Positions 8,971 through 14,919 of a stretch of 39,495 nt of DNA are shown here, one piece after another (positions within the stretch are counted from its first letter, which is position 1; each line of letters opens with the position of its first letter). The position numbers and the translations under genes are program-made. The notes beneath the pieces are model-generated. The model made no database searches, was not told where the DNA came from, and was given only the letters and a program-made list of their open reading frames with translations. The DNA is taken from positions 1 through 39,495 of the forward strand of contig JACQLI010000045.1 in assembly GCA_016204125.1 (NCBI GenBank), read 5' to 3'. The DNA comes from Candidatus Omnitrophota bacterium (lineage in GTDB: Bacteria > Omnitrophota > Omnitrophia > Omnitrophales > JACQLI01).

Positions 8971-9002
8971 TGTAGTAGGGCAGGTTTAAACCTGCCCCTA
9001 CA
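8971..9002. repeat. GTAGGGGC-type palindromic element, copy 1
   Basis: A near-perfect inverted repeat fills the gap between the convergent mlaD and arsC-like genes. The right arm is AAACCTGCCCCTACA. The left arm is the same sequence reversed, with a TAGT irregularity near its outer end. It shares the GTAGGGGC...GCCCCTAC outer ends with elements at 14849-14913 and 37705-37732. It could act as a bidirectional transcription stop or be a REP/MITE-like sequence. It abuts the stop codon of the ArsC-like gene. Confidence 0.8.
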
Positions 9003-9353
9003 TTAAAGGATCTCTTTTATCCGTTTCGCAGGACGGGCCAAGATCGCCTTGGACCCCTTTTCCACAATGGGGCGTTGGATCAAATCAGGGTGTTTGACCA
9101 TCAGATCCACAATTTCGCTCTCCGAAAGCTCCCTCGTACCCAACTTAAGCTCTTTGTAGATCGGCTCTTTTGTCCGCACGAGGTCCCGAGCGGTTATCCC
9201 CATTTTTCGAATCAATTCCTTGAGTTTTTCCTTGGGGATGGGGTCGAGGTAGTAATTGACGGCATCAAAATCAACCCCGCTTTCTTTAAGAGCAGAGTAC
9301 ACCTCTCGGCACGTTGTACAAGTCGGCTTTTGGTAAACCGTTACCTTAACCAT
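9003..9353 (-). CDS. ArsC/Spx-family thioredoxin-fold protein
   Basis: This 116-residue protein of the ArsC/Spx/YffB family has the family length. It shows the N-terminal active-site stretch with CTTC (a CXXC pair near residues 11-14), the helical middle and the C-terminal RPIV motif that follows a DLIQ turn. Family members are arsenate reductases or thiol-based regulators and reductases; arsenic genes are absent here, so arsenate reduction is not assumed. An ATG at 9353 is preferred over the adjacent upstream TTG. The stop codon touches the palindrome shared with mlaD. Confidence 0.82.
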   Translation of the reverse strand: MVKVTVYQKPTCTTCREVYSALKESGVDFDAVNYYLDPIPKEKLKELIRKMGITARDLVRTKEPIYKELKLGTRELSESEIVDLMVKHPDLIQRPIVEKGSKAILARPAKRIKEIL

Positions 9354-9443
9354 CAAGAGTGAGATCCCGCCTTCGCCTCATAGATTTCCATTACTATACA
9401 CCGAGAGTTTCCAAGAACAAGGAGCGTTTTCTTTTAAAAAAAC

Positions 9444-9471
9444 TTGAAATCAAGACTTAATCTTATACTAT
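9444..9471 (+). promoter_or_regulatory. Putative sigma-70-type promoter for the SGNH/TPR gene
   Basis: TTGAAA (9444-9449) and TACTAT (9466-9471) are separated by 16 bases. They lie 22 bases ahead of the ATG at 9494, in an A/T-rich gap between divergent genes. A start site near 9478 would leave a short leader. Confidence 0.45.
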
Positions 9472-9493
9472 AGAGGGCCACCATTTACCCCAG

Positions 9494-11074
9494 ATGATAA
9501 AATTTCTTAGAGCAACATTTCAAGTTTTGATTTCAAGTCTCCTCCTCTTTGTGGTTCTCGAGGCAGCATTTCGGATTGGGGAGGCGCCTCCAGGGACCGC
9601 CCGTTTTATCGAGAGGATAGTCTATCAAGAAAAATTAAGCACTCAGAAGCCAAAGGACGAGTACAGGATTTTTGTTTACGGCGAGTCAACCTTTCATGGC
9701 GCTCACTATGCGCCCATTTCAAGCCCCCCCAAGTGGCTTGAGGCTTACCTTAAGGACTTCTTGCCTGAAAGGAAAATCCGTATTGTTAACTTCTGTCGAT
9801 TGGGTCGAGGGACCGATTTCGCCCTCAATGCGTTTAGAGACACCTTAGCCTATAAGCCTGATCTGGCTGTCTTTTATCTCGGACATAATGACTTCCTTTA
9901 CCGAAACCGTAAGGATTGGGTAGCAGCTGAGAATCAGAAATTTGGAAAGAAGGCAGAGAAATTGATAAGAAAGAGTCGCTTCGTTTCGTCAATCTCTCGA
10001 TGGATCTATAGGTCACGATTCAAATACAAAAGGGAGAAACCCGAGGATACTATTGAATTCGGTTCCATCGAAGTATCGCCATTGACGCAGGGAGCTGAGA
10101 ACATAACTCCCAGAAGCAAACCCTTTTATTGGGAGAATGTCACATTTTTTAGAGAAAATATCCTTGCCATTCACAGGTTGGCTAGAGCAAGAGGTGTTCA
10201 TACCTTATTCTTTAAGCCTGTATCCAACCTGAAAGACTTTGCACCTTTTCACTCTGTTCATATGAAAGAACTCACTCGCGAAGAGCTATTGAAGTGGAGG
10301 CGACTCAGAGAAGAGGGGATAAAGAAACAGAAACAAGACAAGCTGGACGAGGCTTTGGCACTTTTAACTGAGGCCTACTCCGTAGATCCTACTCGGGCGA
10401 AACTCTGTTTTCGCCTGGGTCAAATTTATTTCGCCAAAGGAGAATTTGAGAAGGCAAAAAAGTTTTTTGAGGAGGCTAGAGATAACGATGCGATCGTTTT
10501 TCGGGCTACCAAAGATATTTTAGAGAGCTACGAGGAATTTCGAAAAAAGGAAGGGCTTGAATTGATTGACACGGAAAAGATTCTGATCCAAGAAGTGCCC
10601 AGTGGCATTCTGGGCGAACCCGTCATCGAAGACAACGTTCATTTTTCGCTCAAGGGTCACTCTCTCGTTGGTCGTGCGCTAGCCCAGGAAATTGCCGATA
10701 GAAATTGGATCGCTCCCGAAGGAGAGTGGAAGTTAGACAAAGAGAGACCTTATGATGAGATTGCGAAGGAGCTTGGAATTGATGAGGAACTTCAATTCTC
10801 AGCTGATCTACGTATGGTTCATTATTCGGGAAGCCGTTACGAAAATAGGATTCGTTGGGCTAAAAAAGCTTTGGAAACCCACCCTCATCATCCGAGTGCA
10901 CTTCGGCATCTTGCATGGTCTTATTGGCTCGATGGGGAGGTCGACAAAGCTTTAGAAGTCTACCAAGAATTGAAGGAACTCAATCCTCAAGCTTTTTATG
11001 AAGTGATGGATCACGAGCCAGGAATCAAGGAAGCTTACGAACGAAACGCCGCTTTAAAAAACGGGCAATCTTAG
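9494..11074 (+). CDS. SGNH/GDSL-like hydrolase with embedded TPR repeats
   Basis: This 526-residue protein has an N-terminal signal or anchor segment (about residues 5-25) and an SGNH hydrolase-like fold. Block I is YGEST with the candidate nucleophile S65, block III is GHND, and a late block V is DNVHFS. Between blocks III and V (about residues 270-340) lie two TPR-like repeats, and another pair lies near the C-terminus (about 450-510). The substrate is unknown; related proteins act on acylated glycans or lipids outside the cytoplasm. It stands alone, with its own promoter upstream and a bidirectional terminator at its 3' end. Confidence 0.75.
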   Translation: MIKFLRATFQVLISSLLLFVVLEAAFRIGEAPPGTARFIERIVYQEKLSTQKPKDEYRIFVYGESTFHGAHYAPISSPPKWLEAYLKDFLPERKIRIVNFCRLGRGTDFALNAFRDTLAYKPDLAVFYLGHNDFLYRNRKDWVAAENQKFGKKAEKLIRKSRFVSSISRWIYRSRFKYKREKPEDTIEFGSIEVSPLTQGAENITPRSKPFYWENVTFFRENILAIHRLARARGVHTLFFKPVSNLKDFAPFHSVHMKELTREELLKWRRLREEGIKKQKQDKLDEALALLTEAYSVDPTRAKLCFRLGQIYFAKGEFEKAKKFFEEARDNDAIVFRATKDILESYEEFRKKEGLELIDTEKILIQEVPSGILGEPVIEDNVHFSLKGHSLVGRALAQEIADRNWIAPEGEWKLDKERPYDEIAKELGIDEELQFSADLRMVHYSGSRYENRIRWAKKALETHPHHPSALRHLAWSYWLDGEVDKALEVYQELKELNPQAFYEVMDHEPGIKEAYERNAALKNGQS

Positions 11075-11090
11075 CCCGCCCTATTTTTTT
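11055..11090. terminator. Bidirectional intrinsic terminator
   Basis: A CGGGC/GCCCG stem (11062-11066 with 11074-11078) with a 7-base loop is flanked by an A-run on the left and a run of seven T on the right. It can stop the SGNH gene on the plus strand and the PQ-loop gene on the minus strand. The SGNH stop codon lies at the loop/stem edge. Confidence 0.7.
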
Positions 11091-11335
11091 CGGTAGATCA
11101 AAACTGCAGCTACTACCAAACTGAAGAATGAGAAATTAACAATACAGAATACTTTCCACACAAGATCTTTTGAAACAACTCCTGACGGAAGCATTAAGAT
11201 AAGACAGACCCAGACTCCAAGGGTCCAAAGGAGACTGATATCCTTTGATGACTTTCTTTGGATGATTCGGACGACCAAAGGAATATTCCAGAGCGGCAAA
11301 AGAATAGAGGCTATCAGAGCAATCTTTTGTATCAC
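11081..11335 (-). CDS. Small PQ-loop/SemiSWEET-like membrane protein
   Basis: This 84-residue protein has three hydrophobic segments (about 3-20, 36-54 and 60-81). Between helices 1 and 2 is a PQ-loop-like pattern, with PL instead of PQ, then QRKSSKDISLLW, which resembles the KSxxxISxxW pattern of SemiSWEET and PQ-loop proteins. A GTG start at 11335 follows the SDR stop by 3 bases, so it is the last gene of the methyltransferase-SDR operon. Transport of a small solute is possible but not shown. Confidence 0.6.
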   Translation of the reverse strand: MIQKIALIASILLPLWNIPLVVRIIQRKSSKDISLLWTLGVWVCLILMLPSGVVSKDLVWKVFCIVNFSFFSLVVAAVLIYRKK

Positions 11336-11338
11336 CTC

Positions 11339-12121
11339 TTAACTCCTTACCTCTTGGAAAATTCTTACCATGCGAGTCACGATGCTTCGGGGAAAGATTT
11401 TTGTTCCTAGCGCAGTCAATTTGTTCTTTAAGCCAGGAATCACAATGGTTTTATTTTTCATCAGTCCCTTATAACCAATCCGAGCAACCTTCCGAGCATC
11501 CATGACCATGAAATCGCTCAGTAGAAAGCTCTTCCCTATTCTTGCCTTCTCTTGAAACCCTGTTTGAGTAGGCCCCGGGCATAGAACCGTGACCGTTATG
11601 CCCGTTCCCTTCAGTTCATTAGCCAAAGCCTCGGAGAAGGATAAAACATAAGCTTTTGTTGCATAATAAACCGCCATCAAAGGACCGCCTGGCTGAAATG
11701 CAGCCGTGGATGCCATGTTAAGGATTTTCCCTTTCTTTTTTCGGAGCATCTCTTTAAGAAGGAGATGAGTCAAATGGGTGAGCGAGGTCATATTGAGCTG
11801 GATCATAGAAAGCTGATTTCTGAGATCGGAATCGGCAAATAGCCCATACGAGCCAACGCCCGCGTTATTAACCAAGATGTCGATGTGAATAGATTCTCGC
11901 TGAAGTTCTCCGAATATCTCATCTGGCGAAGAAGGATAGGAAAGGTCCTTGGGGATGAGTTTTACCGAGACACGAGAAATAGCTTTGAGTTCGTCGGCAA
12001 CCTCCAAGAGTTTTTGCTTGTCTCTTGCCACGAGAACAAGGTCGTAACCATCACGAGCCAATAACTTGCTCAATTCATAGCCGATGCCTGTGGAGGCACC
12101 TGTGACTAACGCAGTACCCAT
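11339..12121 (-). CDS. Short-chain dehydrogenase/reductase (SDR)
   Basis: This 260-residue classical SDR has the nucleotide-binding motif TGASTGIGYE near the N-terminus, the NNAGVGSYG motif and a catalytic Ser-Tyr-Lys set ending in YYATKAY. PGPTQTGF matches the usual post-catalytic loop. The ATG at 12121 is chosen because it places the dinucleotide fold at residue 3-10 and follows the methyltransferase stop by 2 bases; the longer frame from 12181 would overlap that gene. The C-terminal portion is basic and somewhat hydrophobic, as in membrane-associated SDRs. The substrate cannot be deduced. Confidence 0.88.
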   Translation of the reverse strand: MGTALVTGASTGIGYELSKLLARDGYDLVLVARDKQKLLEVADELKAISRVSVKLIPKDLSYPSSPDEIFGELQRESIHIDILVNNAGVGSYGLFADSDLRNQLSMIQLNMTSLTHLTHLLLKEMLRKKKGKILNMASTAAFQPGGPLMAVYYATKAYVLSFSEALANELKGTGITVTVLCPGPTQTGFQEKARIGKSFLLSDFMVMDARKVARIGYKGLMKNKTIVIPGLKNKLTALGTKIFPRSIVTRMVRIFQEVRS

Positions 12122-12123
12122 TC

Positions 12124-12615
12124 TTATTTTATGATTTTGAGGTGGAGTTTGACATTCTCTGCAGGAAAGAGGTACGTCCAAAACCTCTCGTAGCCGTCAG
12201 GATAGCGATTAGCGAGGAATTTAATTCCCGTTCTTCGGAATGATTTATGAAAGGTGATCTCTCTCACGAGGACTTTGCAAGAGATGGCCTTGATGAGCTT
12301 ATCAAACATAAAATAGGAGAAGAATCGGTTATGTTCAGGTTCGGAATAGGCGACGCGGCAAGAGAAATGGGGGACCTCAATGATAAAGTCACCGTCATTT
12401 TTTAAAATTCGATGGATTTCTTTAAAGATGCCGTAAAGATCATTGAGGTGTTCTAGGATATGTTTTGCGTAGACTCGATCCACGGAGCTGTCTTGAATGG
12501 GGTAGGGAAATTTGTTGAGATCAAAGACAACGTCGGGGTGGTTATGAATATCAATATCCACGCCAAACGCCTTATTTGTCTTGTTATCACTACAGCCCAG
12601 GTCCAGTGTTGTCAT
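12124..12615 (-). CDS. Class I SAM-dependent methyltransferase (type 11-like)
   Basis: This 163-residue protein starts almost directly with the SAM-binding motif I (LDLGCSDNK). An acidic strand-2 end (GVDID), a motif with VDRVYAKHILEHL, and RILKNDGDFIIEVPHF follow. The order matches Methyltransf_11 proteins, but the chain is short and lacks the usual N-terminal helix. The ATG at 12615 is the only reasonable start. It heads a minus-strand operon with the SDR and the PQ-loop-like protein and is divergent from the YdbH-like gene. The substrate is unknown. Confidence 0.82.
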   Translation of the reverse strand: MTTLDLGCSDNKTNKAFGVDIDIHNHPDVVFDLNKFPYPIQDSSVDRVYAKHILEHLNDLYGIFKEIHRILKNDGDFIIEVPHFSCRVAYSEPEHNRFFSYFMFDKLIKAISCKVLVREITFHKSFRRTGIKFLANRYPDGYERFWTYLFPAENVKLHLKIIK

Positions 12616-12670
12616 TTTTGATACACAATAGCTCCAGCTCGTGAATCTATCAATAGGAACTTTTAAAGAT

Positions 12671-12679
12671 TGCTATAAT
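12671..12679 (+). promoter_or_regulatory. Extended -10 promoter at the start of the YdbH-like gene
   Basis: TGCTATAAT is a perfect extended -10 element. No good -35 is seen at 17 bases, as is usual for extended -10 promoters. Initiation 7-8 bases downstream would fall at about 12686-12687, at the ATG at 12687, so this transcript may be leaderless. This is why 12687 is preferred over the ATG at 12678, which overlaps the -10 itself. Confidence 0.55.
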
Positions 12680-12686
12680 GGGGTTC

Positions 12687-13529
12687 ATGCGAAGAAGGAT
12701 TTTAGCGCTAGGCATAGTGGGTTTGATTGGGACTGTATCGGCGTTTGTCTTCCATGATAAAGTTGGGCATCTGGTCCTAGAGTTGAGTCTGAATCGAAAC
12801 CTCCATGAGTTCTTTGGAGGTTCAATCCGTGTCGGGAAGTTTAACCTGGACAAACATTTTAAGATTAACATTCAAGAATTAACTGGCAGTCTTCAATCTG
12901 AAGCAGGACCCGTCCCCTTAGAGATTCTCTCAATTGAATCCATAAATCCTATCACCGATATTTTGTGGAACAAAGGCCTTGTTTTGAATTTTGAGGGCGC
13001 ACAAGTCAGGAATTCCAAATATCAAGGGATCAAAGGTGTTTTACAAGTCAAGGGAGGAGACGAAGGGTCTTTGGATCTTAAGGCTGATGTGCAAGGTGTG
13101 GGTCTTGAAGAGCTTGAATGGCTGAACCCTGAAAATCTTTCAGGATCATCAGGAGAGATGAAGGGAGAAATTATGCTTGAGAACAGCCCGAAAGGGAAAA
13201 TCCTCCTCCATTTGAAACTTCGTATCGAAGAACCGGGGGGCAGGGTGCAAGCTCGTTTTTTTGATCTTCTGACACCTTACCTTCCCCAACTGGCGATGAT
13301 GGAAAAAGTGAAGGAGATAAAAGCAAAAGGTGGAACGGTTGGGTTTCATGATGCCCTGATCGAGGTAAAGATGACTCAATCGAAGAGGATAAAAATATTT
13401 CTCCATATGGTCATTCCCGATTATAATCTTCATCTTAATTTGAATACCGAGGTACGATTCGAAGAAGAGGATACGCTTCCAGAATTAGCAAGACTTATCG
13501 GACTTTTGAAAGTGGAAAAGGCGGAATGA
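12687..13529 (+). CDS. Short YdbH-like (AsmA/DUF748-type) envelope protein
   Basis: This 280-residue protein has an N-terminal membrane anchor followed by beta-rich sequence of the AsmA-like type: alternating hydrophobic strands, a segment GEIMLENSPKGKILLHLKLR and a C-terminal section ending in a charged tail. The call rests mainly on context. It overlaps a YnbE-like lipoprotein gene by 4 bases, and a YdbL-like gene follows, the same order as E. coli ydbH-ynbE-ydbL. E. coli YdbH is about 880 residues, so this would be a minimal version. In E. coli, YdbH with TamB and YhdP supports phospholipid delivery to the outer membrane. Direct sequence similarity should be tested. Confidence 0.6.
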   Translation: MRRRILALGIVGLIGTVSAFVFHDKVGHLVLELSLNRNLHEFFGGSIRVGKFNLDKHFKINIQELTGSLQSEAGPVPLEILSIESINPITDILWNKGLVLNFEGAQVRNSKYQGIKGVLQVKGGDEGSLDLKADVQGVGLEELEWLNPENLSGSSGEMKGEIMLENSPKGKILLHLKLRIEEPGGRVQARFFDLLTPYLPQLAMMEKVKEIKAKGGTVGFHDALIEVKMTQSKRIKIFLHMVIPDYNLHLNLNTEVRFEEEDTLPELARLIGLLKVEKAE

Positions 13530-13702
13530 AAAAGAGATTTCTTGGACTCACTTTCTTATTGATTATCCTTGCGGGATGCACGGTAAAAGCTGTGGGCGAT
13601 CCCAACCGTCCCATTACGATCAATGCCAATGTGGTGGTGGATATTCGTGGGCTTAAGAAGACAGCCGTCGATATTGAAGATACGATTGCAAAGGGGGCTT
13701 AA
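13526..13702 (+). CDS. YnbE-like small lipoprotein
   Basis: This 58-residue lipoprotein has a signal sequence ending in the lipobox LAGC (Cys18). A short mature part follows, with RPITINANVVVDI, close to the PITINMNVKI segment of YnbE. Its start overlaps the stop of the YdbH-like gene (ATGA) and its stop directly abuts the next ATG. YnbE is an outer-membrane lipoprotein proposed to work with YdbH. Length, lipobox, motif and neighbourhood all agree. Confidence 0.83.
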   Translation: MKKRFLGLTFLLIILAGCTVKAVGDPNRPITINANVVVDIRGLKKTAVDIEDTIAKGA

Positions 13703-14116
13703 ATGGTTTTAAGAAAGAGACTTGTTCCTTTTGTTTTTGCATTGTTCTGGGGGGTTCTGCCTTGCGCTCATGCAGCCCAAAATTATGATCTTAAGGAAAT
13801 TACGCCCACTGTTCAAAACGCGATTCAAAGTCGGCAAGCACGATACAGCCAGTTACAACACCTCAAATCTGAGGGTGTCATTGGAGAAAGCAATCAGGGT
13901 TTTGTTTCCATGTTGAAAGAATTACCTGACGTAAGCGGAATCATTGCAGCTGAGAATCAGGATCGGGAAGTCATTTATCAAGCGGTTGTAGACCAGAATG
14001 GGCTTGGGCAAGGCGGCTTGGGTCAAGTTAAAGCCATTTTTGCCGAAGTTCAACGGGGAAAAGCTCAGCCAGGAGAGTTGATTCAGCTTCCTTCGGGTGA
14101 GTGGGTTCGAAAATAG
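13703..14116 (+). CDS. YdbL-like (DUF1318) periplasmic protein
   Basis: This 137-residue protein has a cleavable signal peptide ending at about AHA (residue 24). A helical DUF1318-like domain follows, with SRQARYSQLQHLKSEGVIGE and a C-terminal PGELIQLPSGEWVRK, which matches the end of YdbL proteins (PGE...G.W..K). It is third in the trio and its start abuts the YnbE-like stop codon. Only 1 base separates its stop from the coxB ATG, so the trio and the oxidase genes are probably one transcript. YdbL is thought to modulate YdbH/YnbE function. Confidence 0.83.
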   Translation: MVLRKRLVPFVFALFWGVLPCAHAAQNYDLKEITPTVQNAIQSRQARYSQLQHLKSEGVIGESNQGFVSMLKELPDVSGIIAAENQDREVIYQAVVDQNGLGQGGLGQVKAIFAEVQRGKAQPGELIQLPSGEWVRK

Positions 14117-14117
14117 A

Positions 14118-14852
14118 ATGGAAAAATATTACGGCTGGGGTCTTCCTGCCGATATCTCCACTCATGGAGCAGCCATTGATCGGCTGATTTATGTCCTGCA
14201 TGGGTTTATGGCTGTTCTTTTTGTTGGTTGGCTCATTTTCCTTGTCATCACACTTGTCCGTTTTCGTGCAAGGCCAGGCCATCAAGCTGTCTATCAATCG
14301 AATCATTTCAAGGCGCCGACCTATCTGGAGGTAGGCGTTGGCCTTTTTGAAGCTTTTCTCCTCGTCGGGTTTTCCTTTCCAATCTTCCACCAGTATCGCA
14401 ATGTTCCACCGCCACGTGATCAGGCGATGGAAGTCCGTATTGTTGCGGAGCAGTTTGCCTGGAACATTCACTATCCAGGGGATGACGGCATTTTTGGGAA
14501 AACAGACATCCATTTGATCAGCCCCGCGAATCCTGTGGGCCTTGATCGTAGCGACCCCGCAGCTAAAGATGACATTACAACGGTCAATCAGCTTCATACC
14601 CCTGTGCACAAACCTGTGATTGCCCACCTCTCTTCAAAAGACGTGATTCATAGCTTCTTTCTTCCTGTGATGCGTGTGAAACAAGATATGATTCCAGGGC
14701 AAACCGTTGACACCTGGTTTGAAGCGAAGAAAATGGGAAATTTTGAAATTGCCTGTGCGCAGCTTTGCGGGCTCGGCCATTATCGAATGCGAGGATTCTT
14801 TATTGTTGAGACAGAGGATAAATTTAAGGAGTGGATAAATCAAATGAGGTAG
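14118..14852 (+). CDS. coxB: Cytochrome c oxidase subunit II (CuA)
   Basis: This 244-residue subunit receives electrons from cytochrome c through its binuclear CuA centre. It has two N-terminal membrane helices (about 26-48 and 72-92) and a cupredoxin domain. CuA ligands are H178, C213, C217, H221 and M224 in CAQLCGLGHYRM; the usual Glu/Ser residue between the cysteines is Gln. The membrane part lacks the common WTxxP motif after the conserved Glu (E71). No fused haem domain is present. The ATG at 14118 was chosen over an upstream GTG that overlaps the ydbL-like gene. Its TAG stop lies inside a palindromic element. Confidence 0.95.
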   Translation: MEKYYGWGLPADISTHGAAIDRLIYVLHGFMAVLFVGWLIFLVITLVRFRARPGHQAVYQSNHFKAPTYLEVGVGLFEAFLLVGFSFPIFHQYRNVPPPRDQAMEVRIVAEQFAWNIHYPGDDGIFGKTDIHLISPANPVGLDRSDPAAKDDITTVNQLHTPVHKPVIAHLSSKDVIHSFFLPVMRVKQDMIPGQTVDTWFEAKKMGNFEIACAQLCGLGHYRMRGFFIVETEDKFKEWINQMR

Positions 14853-14913
14853 GGGCGAACCCCCGTGTTCGCCCTGATACACATCAAGGGCAGACACATG
14901 GGTCTGCCCCTAC
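14849..14913. repeat. Composite GTAGGGGC-type palindromic element between coxB and coxA
   Basis: Two hairpins fill almost the whole coxB-coxA gap. The first has arms GTAGGGGCGAAC/GTTCGCCC, the second AGGGCAGAC/GTCTGCCCCTAC, and the outer ends are complementary (GTAGGGGC with GCCCCTAC). The coxB stop TAG is formed by the element. No clear ribosome site remains before coxA, so the element may affect coxA translation or act as a processing site. Confidence 0.85.
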
Positions 14914-14919
14914 AGCCCA

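Noticed and set aside
9003..9353. Arsenate resistance function for the ArsC-like gene
   Set aside because: No arsR, arsB or acr3 gene lies nearby, and the family includes thiol regulators and reductases unrelated to arsenic.
14097..14117. GTG at 14097 as coxB start
   Set aside because: It would overlap the ydbL-like gene by 20 bases, while ATG 14118 gives the normal N-terminus of subunit II.
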